From: UBA11891 sp049890035
GTDB taxonomy: Bacteria; Bacteroidota; Bacteroidia; Flavobacteriales; Flavobacteriaceae
DNA: 64,000 nucleotides
Assembly: GCA_049890035.1 (NCBI GenBank)
Contig: JBMHCG010000052.1
Span: forward strand, 62,001-126,000
Direction of reading: 5' to 3'
Shown piece by piece: positions 35,530 through 45,483 of this stretch. The notes under the pieces were generated by a model. The model was given only the letters and a program-made list of their open reading frames with translations. It ran no database searches and was not told where the DNA came from. The translations under genes were made by a program, and so were the position numbers. Every line of letters begins with the position of its first letter. The first letter of the stretch is position 1.

Positions 35530-36500
35530 ACCTCACGTTGGATTAAAAAACGGGCTAAATCACGAAACCGAGTGTCATGTTCGGGTGCTAGTGCCAATTG
35601 ATCAAGGGCTTTGAACGCTTTTTCTAAAAAAGCTCGCATGCGTTGCTGGATAGCCTTGGTAGCACCTGACTGTTCAAAAAGTTTTTTGACCAATTCAATT
35701 TTTGAGAGATTTTCTTCGGGATGGGTTTCAAATAGGTTGCGCAATGTTTGTGCCTCCTTTTCAGGCAGATGTTCTAAAGCGTATAAATATAAATAGGTCT
35801 TTTTGTTTTCGATGATATCACCCCCTACTTGCTTTCCAAATGTTTCGGGGTCACCAAAGGCATCCAAAAAATCGTCTTGTAATTGAAAAGCTATTCCAAT
35901 ATTCTCTCCAAACTGATAAAACAGATCACTTTTTTCTAAGGAAAGTCCTGCTGCTAATGCCCCCATTTTAAGACTGGCTCCCATCAGGACAGCAGTTTTC
36001 TTGGTGATCATTTCGATATATGCCGCTAAAGCAATCCGCTGTTGTAATGGAAAATCCATATCCATTTGCTGTCCTTCACACACCCAACGGGCAGTTTCAC
36101 TAAAGGTTTTGGTAATTTGCTTGAATTGGTTTCCTTCATAGTGTTCTAGATACTGATAGGCACAAACCAATAATACATCACCCGAGAGGATTCCCGTATT
36201 GCTATTCCATTTCTTGTGGACCGTATCTTTGCCCCGTCGTAAGGGAGCTTCATCCATGATGTCGTCATGAATGAGACTGAAATTGTGAAAGGCTTCAACG
36301 GCCATAGCCACTGGCAGTGCTTTTTCTTTTTCGGCACCACTGGCTTCACAGGCCCACAATGCGAGTACGGGCCGAATTCTTTTCCCTCCCAGGTTCATGA
36401 TGTAATGAACAGGTTCGTAGAGGGTTTCAGGATTTCTACTAGGCAACATCTGTCGCATGTATACCAAAAAATCAGAAAGAGATTCTTGCAGTGCTATCAT
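35526..36500 (-). CDS. Trans-isoprenyl diphosphate synthase (GGPP-type)
   Basis: This 324-residue enzyme has the first Asp-rich motif DDIMD (79-83) followed by RRG, and the second DDFLD (209-213), plus GGKRIRP (38-44). It condenses IPP onto allylic diphosphates. Product length (FPP, GGPP or longer) depends on residues before the first Asp motif (FHNFSLIHDD), which are aromatic at -5 and suggest a C15-C20 product (inference). Location beside crtY suggests a carotenoid role. Confidence 0.9.
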   Translation of the reverse strand: MIALQESLSDFLVYMRQMLPSRNPETLYEPVHYIMNLGGKRIRPVLALWACEASGAEKEKALPVAMAVEAFHNFSLIHDDIMDEAPLRRGKDTVHKKWNSNTGILSGDVLLVCAYQYLEHYEGNQFKQITKTFSETARWVCEGQQMDMDFPLQQRIALAAYIEMITKKTAVLMGASLKMGALAAGLSLEKSDLFYQFGENIGIAFQLQDDFLDAFGDPETFGKQVGGDIIENKKTYLYLYALEHLPEKEAQTLRNLFETHPEENLSKIELVKKLFEQSGATKAIQQRMRAFLEKAFKALDQLALAPEHDTRFRDLARFLIQREV

Positions 36501-36550
36501 AATTAATCAAAGGTAGGATAACACTTGGCAAACTCCATTGAAAAACTTTA

Positions 36551-36589
36551 GAAACTATTTTGGTTTTATAAGTTTCCTGACTACTTTTG
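36551..36589 (+). promoter_or_regulatory. Promoter of the TetR-RND operon with possible operator
   Basis: The -33 TTTTG (36558-36562) is separated by exactly 19 bases from the -7 box TACTTTTG (36582-36589), the best promoter match in the window. An inverted repeat GAAACT...AGTTTC (36551-36556 and 36571-36576, 14-base centre) covers the -33 element and spacer and is a candidate TetR operator. The ATG is 12 bases downstream of the -7 box. Confidence 0.6.
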
Positions 36590-36601
36590 CCGCACTTAGC
36601 T

Positions 36602-37207
36602 ATGAAAAAGAAAATTTTAGAGACCGCTCGAAGCCAATTTATTCAATTTGGTTTTAAAAGCGTGACAATGGATGACATTGCAACTTCCTTATCAATTTCA
36701 AAAAAAACCATTTATGAACACTTTGCCAACAAGACAGAACTGGTTGATGCCTGTGTTGAATTTGTGTTTCACGAAATGACTTTGATGGTCAATGGCATCC
36801 TAGAAAAAGAAGACAACCCAATTGTTGGTTTGTTTGAAGTTAAAAAAATTGCGCTCGAACACATGGCCAATACCAGTCGGTCTCCACAATTCCAACTCCA
36901 AAAATACTACCCAGAGATCTATGCCAAACTCAAAAAAAGTGAGCTCAAAACCATGGGAAAAGGCTTTAAAAAAAGTTTGGAACAAGGTATAGCCATGGGG
37001 TTGTTCCGTTCCAGTATTGATGTCAATTTCATCACGCGACTATACTTCAACGGTATCCGAGGCTTGCGGAATCCAGAATTGTTCCCAGCGGATGAATACG
37101 AATCCAATCAATTATTAGAAAATTATCTCGACTATCACTTACGCGCTATTGCCACTACAAAAGGGGTTTCCGTACTTGAAAAATATAATACCGAAAAAAG
37201 CATATGA
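36602..37207 (+). CDS. TetR/AcrR family regulator of the adjacent RND efflux operon
   Basis: This 201-residue regulator has N-terminal helix-turn-helix: ILETARSQFIQFGFKSVTMDDIATSLSISKKTIYEHFANK region (residues 5-45, split here), the classic TetR DNA-binding domain, followed by an all-helical ligand domain. Start ATG 36602; an earlier in-frame ATG at 36587 overlaps the -7 box and is rejected. The stop overlaps the ATG of the TolC gene (ATGA), so it is co-transcribed with the pump and probably represses its own operon. Confidence 0.92.
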   Translation: MKKKILETARSQFIQFGFKSVTMDDIATSLSISKKTIYEHFANKTELVDACVEFVFHEMTLMVNGILEKEDNPIVGLFEVKKIALEHMANTSRSPQFQLQKYYPEIYAKLKKSELKTMGKGFKKSLEQGIAMGLFRSSIDVNFITRLYFNGIRGLRNPELFPADEYESNQLLENYLDYHLRAIATTKGVSVLEKYNTEKSI

Positions 37208-38544
37208 GAAAACAATCCATCCTTTTTTTCTTACTGATCAGTTTGAGTCTGTGGTCTCAAAAAAAGCCCATTGTACTCGATATGGAGTCAGCCATTGCCT
37301 ATGGTTTGGAAAATAACCCTGCTATCCAAAACGCCAACTTAGAAATCAGAAAGGCCTACAAGGAACGCTGGGCTACTATTGCTATTGGACTTCCACAAAT
37401 TAGTCTTTCAGGAAGCTATCAAAATTTCCTCGAATTACCTGTTTCTTTAGTACCCGCACAGTTTTTTGGTGGGGCAGAAGGCGAGTTTGCCGAACTCCAA
37501 TTTGGTACGACACAAAACATGATTGGTAGTGTTCAGGTCAGTCAACTCTTATTCAACGGCTCCTATCTTGTTGGTCTGAAAGCATCAAAAGTTTTTTTGA
37601 CCATCTCTGAACTGGGCTTGGAAAAAACCAATCTCGAAGTACGAAAAGCCATTATCGATGCCTATGGAACAGTTTTGTTAGCTCGTGAAAATGTATCTAT
37701 CCTTAAAAAAAACAAAGCCAATCTCGAACGTACGTTAGAGGAAACACAAAAGATCGTTGCCAATGGTTTTGCAGAAGAAGAAAATGCAGAGCAATTACAA
37801 CTGACGCTTTCGCGCTTGGATTCTCAATTGAATTATGCCACTAATCTAAAGGAAATCACTACCGCCATGCTCAAGTGGGTACTGGGGATGCCTGAATCCG
37901 ATTCCCTTCAGTTGAATCAGAGTCTCGAAGAATTAGCGGCTCTCAAGATGATGGAAAACAAAAGCACCCCCCCCTTTACAATCGATAACAACGTTGATCT
38001 AAAGTTCGCTGAGAACGAAAAAGAATCGGAGTGGCTTCTCTATCAAAATGAAAAGGCCAAATCCATGCCAGTCTTATCGGCTTTTATCAATGGCACTTAT
38101 ACCGGAAACAGCAATGACTTTACATTTACAGAAACAAACCAAAAATGGTTTGGCTCTTCGCTGTTTGGAATTAATTTACAGATTCCCGTCTTCAGTTCTT
38201 TCTTGCGCGCAGCCAAAACCCAAAAGGCCAAACTGGCTGTTGAACAAGCAGAAACCAGGCTGTCCGATACGCGGAATCGTTTGGTGCTAGAGCTACAAAT
38301 GGCTGAGAATGAGATGACGCTCGCATTAAAAAACTATCTCACCACCAAAGAAGATTTAGCTCTTGCCGAGCGTATTGAACAGAAAAACAAACTCAAATTT
38401 TTAGAAGGTATGAGCTCGAGCTTTGATTTGCGTCAAGCACAACAACAACTCTATACCACCCAAAGTCAATACCTGCAATCCATGAAAGCAGTGATTGACG
38501 CCCGAACAACACTTGAAACTATTTCCAACACACCCATCCAATAA
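37204..38544 (+). CDS. TolC family outer-membrane efflux protein
   Basis: This 446-residue protein has a signal peptide (IFFLLISLSLWSQ-like hydrophobic start) and two TolC repeats with long helices: SAIAYGLENNPAIQNANLEI (~28-47) and the second-repeat counterpart with NFTFTETNQKW, FSSFLRAAKTQKAKLAVEQAE and AQQQLYTTQSQYLQSMKAVIDAR at the end. It forms the outer-membrane tunnel of the tripartite pump. The adaptor gene starts two bases after its stop. Confidence 0.92.
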   Translation: MRKQSILFFLLISLSLWSQKKPIVLDMESAIAYGLENNPAIQNANLEIRKAYKERWATIAIGLPQISLSGSYQNFLELPVSLVPAQFFGGAEGEFAELQFGTTQNMIGSVQVSQLLFNGSYLVGLKASKVFLTISELGLEKTNLEVRKAIIDAYGTVLLARENVSILKKNKANLERTLEETQKIVANGFAEEENAEQLQLTLSRLDSQLNYATNLKEITTAMLKWVLGMPESDSLQLNQSLEELAALKMMENKSTPPFTIDNNVDLKFAENEKESEWLLYQNEKAKSMPVLSAFINGTYTGNSNDFTFTETNQKWFGSSLFGINLQIPVFSSFLRAAKTQKAKLAVEQAETRLSDTRNRLVLELQMAENEMTLALKNYLTTKEDLALAERIEQKNKLKFLEGMSSSFDLRQAQQQLYTTQSQYLQSMKAVIDARTTLETISNTPIQ

Positions 38545-38546
38545 AC

Positions 38547-39716
38547 ATGAAACGATATTTCTTCCTTTTCAGTCTCATCCTCTTTACACAGTGCGGAGGG
38601 GAAAAACAAATCACAGTAGAAGAATTGTTACAAAACGGTTCTTTGTCGGAACTGCAAAACCTTAAAACAGAAAAACAAAAAAGTCTCAATCTTCTCAAAC
38701 GGGATATTGAAAAACTTGACGGTGCCATCAATGCCCAAAGCACCAATAAAAAGCTCTTGCTAGGAACAGCTGTGGTCTTGGAACCACAAGAATTCAAACA
38801 TTATGTCACTTTTCAAGGAACCATTGACACAGATCAAAATTTGGTTCTGTATCCCGAACTACCAGGATTGCTCCAAGCAATTTATGTCAAGCAGGGACAA
38901 CGAGTAAAAAAAGGAACACTCTTAGCGCATTTAAGTGACGGGGGCATGCAAGATCAATTGGAGCAAATGCGTTTGCAGTTAAAATTAGCTCAAACGACTT
39001 TTGAGCGTCAACAAAAGCTTTGGGATCAAAAAATTGGTTCAGAAATGCAATACCTGCAAGCAGAAACCACCTACCAAGCACTCGAACGCAGTGTGGCGCA
39101 AATGCAAGATCAGGTAGCCAAAACAAAAATCACCGCTCCTTTTGATGGAATTGTAGACCACATTATAGCCGATACGGGGTCAAATATGGCACCAGGGGCT
39201 ACTCCCATCCTTCGCTTTGTGAATTTGGATCATATGTATTTGAGTGGTGAACTGCCTGAAAAGCATCTTCCCAACATCCGAAAAAAAGCACAAGCCAAAG
39301 TTCAAGTGCCCGTTCTTGGGAAAGAATGGGACTCTGAGGTGTCTTTGGTGGGTAACTATATCAACCCCAACAACCGCTCATTTCGTATTGAAATTGATTT
39401 AGACAATCCTGAGGGAATACTCAAACCCAATATGACGGCTCAAGTTTTACTTAACGATTATACCAATCCGGAAGCCCTGTTGGTTCCCTTGAAAAACATT
39501 CTAAAGAACCAGGAAGGCAAAAGTTACGTCTTCGTTTTACAAGCGGTCGATGGAAAAAAAGATACCTACAAAGCCATCAAAACATTCATCGAATTGGGTG
39601 CTGAGTCAAATAATTTGCTAGAAATTAAAAGTGGACTCAAAGCTGGAGACCGGGTCTTACAGGAAGGTGTGCGCTTAGTTAAAGACCAACAACTTGTCAA
39701 AATCAGTAATTCCTAA
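38547..39716 (+). CDS. RND efflux periplasmic adaptor (membrane fusion) lipoprotein
   Basis: This 389-residue protein has a lipoprotein signal ending FTQC (Cys16), a coiled-coil segment (~28-65 and ~125-190, for example LEQMRLQLKLAQTTFERQQK), split biotinyl-lipoyl halves (GLLQAIYVKQGQRVKKGTLLA and KITAPFDGIVDHI), a beta-barrel domain and a C-terminal membrane-proximal domain ending in LKAGDRVLQEGVRLVKDQQ. It links the RND pump with TolC. Spacing to the permease is 14 bases. Confidence 0.93.
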   Translation: MKRYFFLFSLILFTQCGGEKQITVEELLQNGSLSELQNLKTEKQKSLNLLKRDIEKLDGAINAQSTNKKLLLGTAVVLEPQEFKHYVTFQGTIDTDQNLVLYPELPGLLQAIYVKQGQRVKKGTLLAHLSDGGMQDQLEQMRLQLKLAQTTFERQQKLWDQKIGSEMQYLQAETTYQALERSVAQMQDQVAKTKITAPFDGIVDHIIADTGSNMAPGATPILRFVNLDHMYLSGELPEKHLPNIRKKAQAKVQVPVLGKEWDSEVSLVGNYINPNNRSFRIEIDLDNPEGILKPNMTAQVLLNDYTNPEALLVPLKNILKNQEGKSYVFVLQAVDGKKDTYKAIKTFIELGAESNNLLEIKSGLKAGDRVLQEGVRLVKDQQLVKISNS

Positions 39717-39730
39717 TTGGTAGTACCCGC

Positions 39731-42700
39731 ATGAAAAAATCATCCAAACTCAAAGAATTCGCACTTTCGTCATGGGCCATTGACCACGGGACGGTGATGT
39801 ATGTCATCATCGGTTTGTTTTTCTTTTTAGGAATATCTGCCTATTTGAACATGCCACGGGAAAACTATCCCGAGATCAATACGAATGAAGTATTTGTTAG
39901 TTCGGTCTTTCCTGGTAACACGCCTGAAGATATGGAACGATTGATCACCGATCCGCTGGAAGAAGAACTCAAAGGGGTTCCCAATTTGAAAAAAATTACC
40001 TCTTCCTCTTTAGAAAACTTCTCCCTTATTACCGTAGAATTTGATGAAAACATTTCTAAGGAAAGTGCTAAAATCAAAGTTCAAGACAAGATTGACAATG
40101 TGGTGTCTTCTGCTGATTGGCCGACTTTCAATGGTGCCAAAGTAGAGCCTACTGCGTTTGAATTTAGCCTCTCCGAGGAAATTCCAATTCTCAATATTGG
40201 ATTGTCCGGAGACCTTCCCATCGAAGAATTAAAATTCTACGGGGAACTCTTGCAGGATCGTATCGAACAAATGTCAGAAATCAAAGAAGTGGCCTTGCGT
40301 GGGGTACAAGATTTCGAGGTGGAAATTGCTGTGGATTTAATGAAAATCAACGCCGCAACAGTATCCTTTGATGATATTATCAATGCTATTCGACGTGAAA
40401 ACAGCACCATCTCAGCTGGTAACGTCGTCGGCGACGGCTTGCGTCGTAACATACGCGTATTGGGTGAAATAGAAAGTCCTGAAGACTTGTCAGAAATGGT
40501 TATCAAAAACCAAAATGGCACTGTATACCTGGGAGACGTGGCGGACATCCGTTTTAAAGAAAAAGAAATCAATTCTTTTGCGCGTTCATCGGGTAAAAAA
40601 GCTTTGGTATTGGACGTCAAAAAACGCAGCGGTAAGAATTTGATAAAGACTGTAGAAAAAATCCGAGGAACCATATATGAAACTATCGATAGTAGTTTTC
40701 CCTCCTCCATTGATGTTGAGATTTCCAATGACCAATCCAACACCACTAAAAATATTGTCAGCGATCTGGCCAACAACATTGTTTTCGGTGTGTTGCTCGT
40801 TATTACCGTTTTGATGTTTTTCTTGGGCTTCCGAAATGCTTTATTTGTTGGTTTTGCTATTCCGATGTCCATGTTTATGTCGTTCATGATTTTGGACTTT
40901 TTGGGTAATACTATAAATACCATGGTACTTTTTGGACTGATAATGGGACTGGGGATGCTGGTAGACAACGGGATTGTTGTCATTGAAAATGCATATCGAT
41001 TGATGGAAAAAGAGGGGATGAATGCCATTGAAGCAGCCAAAAAAGGAATCGGAGAAATCGCATACCCCATCATTATTTCAACCGCTACGACCATCGCTGC
41101 CTTTTTACCGCTTGGTTTTTGGCCTGGCTTAATGGGTGAATTCATGATTTTTTTCCCTATGACCTTGTCCATCGTTTTGGGGTCGTCTCTATTTGTCGCT
41201 ATTTTTTTCAATTCTGTTTTGGTCTCTCGGTTTATGGAAGTGGGCGATCGAGAAATGAGTCAAAAAGGACTGTGGCGGCTGACCTTTATTCTAGGGGGTC
41301 TCGGACTCATTCTACTGTTCAATGTAGGTACACTTCGAGCGATTGGAACCCTTATGATTTTGACCACATTGTTGTTTTGGGCCTATAAACTTTTCATCAA
41401 ACGATGGGCCCGTTACTTTCAAAACAATACTTTGGTTGCATTGGAAAATTGGTATCGCGGAGCACTTACTTTTGCATTGACGGGTCGCAAGCCGTACTTC
41501 TTTTTATTCGGAACTATAGGCTTGCTCTTTTCCTCTTTTGTCATTTTGGGCTTAGCCGCACCAAAAGTGGAATTTTTCCCAGACAACCAACCCCAACAAA
41601 TCATCATTTATTCGGAATACCCAGAAGGCACTTCCATCAACAAGACCAATGGTACGGCACAGCAAATTGAAGCAGCGGTATTAGAAGTCATCAATCATCC
41701 CAAATATATGGATGGAGACATCAACTTCATGATTGATTCCAACGTCGCTGTAGTCGGAGCAGGTGCTCAAAACCCTGAAACCGATCGGGGTGGCGATCAA
41801 GACATGCCTCACAAAGCGAAGATTACCCTCACCATGACAGAATTTAAGTTTCGCCGAGGTTTGTCTTCTGAAACCATGCGAATGGAAATCCAGCAAGCGC
41901 TTAAGGATCGTTTTCCTGGGATTGCCATTTCTGTCGAAAAAACAGGGGCCGGTCCCTCAGCTGGGTATCCGGTGAACATTGAAATCAGTGGGGAAGATTA
42001 CGATCAACTCATCCGAGAAGCTGAAAACATGCGGACGTATTTAAACCTTGAAAATATCCCGGGAGTCGAGGAACTAAAAATAGACGTAAACAAAAGTAAA
42101 CCTGGGCTGTCAGTTGCTATCGACCGACGTAAAGCAGGCGGTTTAGGAGTTACTGCAGGGCAGATTGGACAACAACTTCGTCGGGCCTTGTTTGGCGAAA
42201 AAGCTGGGATCTACAAGCAAAACGGAGAAGACTATGACATCAATGTTCGCTTTGATGAAGAAGAACGTCAAAATACGGATGTGCTTCTTGATCAATATGT
42301 AGTCTTCCGCGATCAAGCATCGGGGCGGATCAAAGAAATTCCTGTAAGTGCCGTTGCTAAAATGGAGAACACAACTTCCTTTAGTGCCATTAAACATAAG
42401 GACTTACGACGTGTTGTTACCCTTTATTCAGCTGTATTAGCAGGATACAATGCCAATGAGGTTGTAGATAATATCAAACAAAGTTTGACTGGCTACACCC
42501 AACTTCCTAAAGAAGTGAACTATGAATTTACAGGTGAAATTGCCGAGCAAGAAACCAATATGAACTTTCTTACAGGGGCACTATTGTCTGCTCTTGGTCT
42601 TATTCTCTTCTTGCTTGTTTTACAATTCAACTCCATATCCAATCCTTTAATTATACTACTTTCTATCTTTTTGAGTTTTACAGGTGTACTCTATGGGATT

Positions 42701-43204
42701 AGCATATTTAGAATGCCCTTTGTGATTATGATGACCATGATGGGAATTATTTCTTTGTCCGGGATTGTTGTAAACAACGGTGTGGTATTGATTGATTATA
42801 CGCAACTGCTGATCGCAAGACGAAAAGAGGCTTTGGGATTGCCTTTTGATCAATTACTCCCCCGATCGGAAGTACGCGAAGCCATTATCGGAGGGGGTGT
42901 TGCTCGTTTGCGTCCGGTACTGTTAACGGCCATCACTACCATCTTGGGGTTGATCCCACTGGCCACAGGACTCAATATTAATTTTTTCAGTTTGATGAGC
43001 GAATGGGATGCAAAAATATATGTGGGAGGTGACAACGTAATTTTTTGGGGGCCCTTAGCCTGGACCGTAATTTTTGGATTAACTTTTGCGACATTTTTGA
43101 CTTTGGTTATCGTACCGGCTTGTTTCTTTTTAATCTATCGCCTTAAATTGCGAATTCAAGCATTCCGAAAGCCAGAAGAACTTAATACCTTAGCCGAGAA
43201 TTAA
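39731..43204 (+). CDS. RND-family efflux permease
   Basis: The protein has 1157 residues, longer than the ~1040 typical of AcrB, with 12 transmembrane helices in two halves and two large periplasmic loops. Key segments: FPGNTPEDMERLITDPLEEEL (~57-77), helix IV with LGMLVDNGIVVIENAY (Asp near 412, the proton-relay residue), helix VI repeat, and the second half LLSALGLILFLLVLQFNS and GIVVNNGVVLIDY. An inserted hydrophobic stretch (~510-560, LILLFNVGTLRAIGTLMILTTL) between the halves may account for the extra length. The substrate (HAE-type drug or lipid) is not predictable. Last gene of the TetR-TolC-adaptor-permease operon. Confidence 0.93.
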   Translation: MKKSSKLKEFALSSWAIDHGTVMYVIIGLFFFLGISAYLNMPRENYPEINTNEVFVSSVFPGNTPEDMERLITDPLEEELKGVPNLKKITSSSLENFSLITVEFDENISKESAKIKVQDKIDNVVSSADWPTFNGAKVEPTAFEFSLSEEIPILNIGLSGDLPIEELKFYGELLQDRIEQMSEIKEVALRGVQDFEVEIAVDLMKINAATVSFDDIINAIRRENSTISAGNVVGDGLRRNIRVLGEIESPEDLSEMVIKNQNGTVYLGDVADIRFKEKEINSFARSSGKKALVLDVKKRSGKNLIKTVEKIRGTIYETIDSSFPSSIDVEISNDQSNTTKNIVSDLANNIVFGVLLVITVLMFFLGFRNALFVGFAIPMSMFMSFMILDFLGNTINTMVLFGLIMGLGMLVDNGIVVIENAYRLMEKEGMNAIEAAKKGIGEIAYPIIISTATTIAAFLPLGFWPGLMGEFMIFFPMTLSIVLGSSLFVAIFFNSVLVSRFMEVGDREMSQKGLWRLTFILGGLGLILLFNVGTLRAIGTLMILTTLLFWAYKLFIKRWARYFQNNTLVALENWYRGALTFALTGRKPYFFLFGTIGLLFSSFVILGLAAPKVEFFPDNQPQQIIIYSEYPEGTSINKTNGTAQQIEAAVLEVINHPKYMDGDINFMIDSNVAVVGAGAQNPETDRGGDQDMPHKAKITLTMTEFKFRRGLSSETMRMEIQQALKDRFPGIAISVEKTGAGPSAGYPVNIEISGEDYDQLIREAENMRTYLNLENIPGVEELKIDVNKSKPGLSVAIDRRKAGGLGVTAGQIGQQLRRALFGEKAGIYKQNGEDYDINVRFDEEERQNTDVLLDQYVVFRDQASGRIKEIPVSAVAKMENTTSFSAIKHKDLRRVVTLYSAVLAGYNANEVVDNIKQSLTGYTQLPKEVNYEFTGEIAEQETNMNFLTGALLSALGLILFLLVLQFNSISNPLIILLSIFLSFTGVLYGISIFRMPFVIMMTMMGIISLSGIVVNNGVVLIDYTQLLIARRKEALGLPFDQLLPRSEVREAIIGGGVARLRPVLLTAITTILGLIPLATGLNINFFSLMSEWDAKIYVGGDNVIFWGPLAWTVIFGLTFATFLTLVIVPACFFLIYRLKLRIQAFRKPEELNTLAEN

Positions 43205-43212
43205 ATCGCACT

Positions 43213-44967
43213 ATGCTTCGAACTGATACTTGTGGATCCCTTGATATTGCCTCCGCTGGCAAGCGTGTTACACTTTCCGGATGGGTCCAAAAAACACGGA
43301 ACAAAGGCTTTATGCTATGGGTTGATTTGCGTGACCGTTACGGCATTACTCAAATCATTTTTGACGAAGAACGAACCCCTCAAAGTGTATTCGAACAAGC
43401 ACAAACACTGGGTCGTGAATTTGTAATCCAAATTGAAGGTGAAGTCATTGAAAGGGAATCCAAGAATCCAAACATGGCAACAGGCGAAATTGAAATCTTA
43501 GCCCACCAGTTGATTCTTCTTAATGCAGCAACGACACCTCCATTTACTATCGAAAATGAAACGGATGGTGGTGAAGAACTACGCATGCAATATCGGTATC
43601 TCGATATTCGAAGAGCTCCTGTACGCGACAATTTGATTTTTCGTCATAATGTAGCCTTGGTCGTTCGTAATTACCTTTCTCAAAACGGATTTATCGAAGT
43701 TGAAACCCCCTATCTGATTAAATCTACGCCCGAAGGAGCGCGGGATTTTGTAGTGCCTTCACGCCTGCATCATGGTGAATTTTATGCCCTTCCACAGTCT
43801 CCTCAAACCTTTAAGCAACTATTGATGGTAGGCGGGATGGATAAGTATTTTCAAATCGTTAAATGTTTTCGAGACGAAGATCTACGCGCTGACCGGCAAC
43901 CCGAATTCACCCAAATTGATTGCGAACTTGCCTTTGTGGATCAAGAAGACATTCTCAATCAATTTGAAGGACTAACCCAACACCTACTAAAAGAATTGCG
44001 TGGGATCACTGTAGGGCCATTTCCACGAATGACCTACGATGAAGCCATGCGACGCTTTGGAAACGACAAACCTGATATCCGTTTTGGCATGGAATTCACC
44101 GAATTAAACCCCCATGCACAGGGAAAAGGGTTTGGTGTTTTTGACAGTCAAGAATTGGTTGTTGGAATAGCCGTTGAGGGAGCTGCCGAGTACACACGCA
44201 AACAAATTGACAACTTAATCGATTGGGTCAAACGCCCCCAGGTTGGTGCGCTCGGCTTGGTTTGGGTAAAATGCCTTTCCGACGGAAGTTTCAAATCCTC
44301 AGTAGATAAATTTTTCAGCCAGAATGATCTGAAAGTGTGGAGCGAAGCCTGTAAGGCTCAAGCGGGCGATTTGATACTGGTCATGGCGGGGCCAGCGAAC
44401 CGGACCCGAACCCAACTCAGTGCATTGCGCATGGAATTGGCAGAGCAACTGGAACTGAGAGACCCCAATATTTTTGCACCGCTTTGGATTACAGACTTTC
44501 CCCTCTTGGAATGGGATGAAGAAAGCAGACGCTATCACGCCATGCACCACCCTTTTACAGCACCCAAACCCGAACATCTGAAGTTATTGGGTAGTGACCC
44601 CAGTCAAGTGAAAGCCAATGCTTATGACTTGGTTCTTAATGGAAACGAAATTGGGGGTGGTTCCATTCGTATACACGACTCCAGACTCCAACAGAAAATG
44701 TTTGATTTATTGGGATTTACACCAGAAGAAGCACAAACACAATTTGGTTTCTTGATGGACGCTTTCCAATACGGTGCACCCCCTCACGGTGGCATTGCTT
44801 TAGGGCTGGACCGATTGGTTGCCCTTTTGGGAGGTAAAGAAACCATTCGAGACTTTATCGCTTTTCCAAAAAATAATAGCGGACGTGATTTGATGATTGA
44901 TGCCCCAACGACTATTGCCAAAGAGCAATTGGATGAATTGGCATTGAGCATACGCCCAGAAACCTAA
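43213..44967 (+). CDS. aspS: Aspartyl-tRNA synthetase
   Basis: This 584-residue class II synthetase of the bacterial AspRS type has an N-terminal OB anticodon-binding domain (SGWVQKTRNKGFMLWVDLRDRYG), motif 2 with FRDEDLRADRQPEFTQID, a GAD insertion domain (~285-410), and motif 3 near the end (GIALGLDRLVALLGG). Standard length. Only eight bases separate it from the RND permease stop, so read-through from that operon is possible. Confidence 0.97.
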   Translation: MLRTDTCGSLDIASAGKRVTLSGWVQKTRNKGFMLWVDLRDRYGITQIIFDEERTPQSVFEQAQTLGREFVIQIEGEVIERESKNPNMATGEIEILAHQLILLNAATTPPFTIENETDGGEELRMQYRYLDIRRAPVRDNLIFRHNVALVVRNYLSQNGFIEVETPYLIKSTPEGARDFVVPSRLHHGEFYALPQSPQTFKQLLMVGGMDKYFQIVKCFRDEDLRADRQPEFTQIDCELAFVDQEDILNQFEGLTQHLLKELRGITVGPFPRMTYDEAMRRFGNDKPDIRFGMEFTELNPHAQGKGFGVFDSQELVVGIAVEGAAEYTRKQIDNLIDWVKRPQVGALGLVWVKCLSDGSFKSSVDKFFSQNDLKVWSEACKAQAGDLILVMAGPANRTRTQLSALRMELAEQLELRDPNIFAPLWITDFPLLEWDEESRRYHAMHHPFTAPKPEHLKLLGSDPSQVKANAYDLVLNGNEIGGGSIRIHDSRLQQKMFDLLGFTPEEAQTQFGFLMDAFQYGAPPHGGIALGLDRLVALLGGKETIRDFIAFPKNNSGRDLMIDAPTTIAKEQLDELALSIRPET

Positions 44968-44972
44968 ACATT

Positions 44973-45230
44973 ATGCGCTACCTGCTTTGGATACTTTTTT
45001 TAAGCTGGACAGGAGGCATTCTTTGGGGCTTCTATACACGAACCCAAGACTATGCCCTTGGGGAAAAAATCATTGGCTTTTCTGTCTTTGGTGCTGTATT
45101 GCTCTACCTGCCTTTATTTCTATACTACCGTTGGAAGGGCAAATCTTTGAGCGACTATACCTTAACCCGAGAAAACATAGAAAAAATGCAGACCAAAAAA
45201 AATCAGGATTCCCTAAAGAAAAACCGCTAG
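44973..45230 (+). CDS. Small two-helix membrane protein of unknown function
   Basis: This 85-residue protein has two hydrophobic segments (LLWILFLSWTGGILWGF, 4-20, and IIGFSVFGAVLLYLPLFLYY, 33-52) followed by a basic, Lys-rich cytoplasmic tail (54-85). I do not recognise the family. It starts five bases after the aspS stop and is probably co-transcribed with it. Coding nature is supported by the membrane-protein pattern and by its fit between aspS and the cold-shock gene; an alternative overlapping frame (44987-45250) is less plausible. Confidence 0.65.
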   Translation: MRYLLWILFLSWTGGILWGFYTRTQDYALGEKIIGFSVFGAVLLYLPLFLYYRWKGKSLSDYTLTRENIEKMQTKKNQDSLKKNR

Positions 45231-45276
45231 TCCTCAATTTATTGGCGTAACTTCGGCAAAATTATTAATACAATAT

Positions 45277-45468
45277 ATGACTGGTACAGTTAAGTTTTTT
45301 AATGAATCCAAAGGGTTTGGTTTCATTACGGACGATGCCTCGGGAACCGATGTCTTTGTCCATGTTACAGCTCTTGACGGGCTGACACTCCAAGAGGGTG
45401 ACAAAGTTGAATATGTAGAAGAAGAAGGAAGAAAAGGGAAGCAAGCTTCCCAGATCAAGCTTTTATAA
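45277..45468 (+). CDS. Cold-shock domain protein (CspA family)
   Basis: This 63-residue single CSD protein has RNP1 KGFGFIT (12-18) and RNP2 DVFVHV (25-30), both intact, with TVKFFNESKG at the N-terminus. It binds single-stranded RNA or DNA and acts as an RNA chaperone. A TAACTTCG box (45246-45253) and an AT-rich leader precede it. A strong terminator follows. Confidence 0.95.
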   Translation: MTGTVKFFNESKGFGFITDDASGTDVFVHVTALDGLTLQEGDKVEYVEEEGRKGKQASQIKLL

Positions 45469-45483
45469 TATATGTAAAACGGG

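Noticed and set aside
40237..41211. 324-codon open frame on the minus strand inside the RND permease
   Set aside because: It is antisense to a well-conserved transporter gene, has low-complexity Lys/Ser/Ile-rich text and no recognisable domain. It is a codon-bias shadow.
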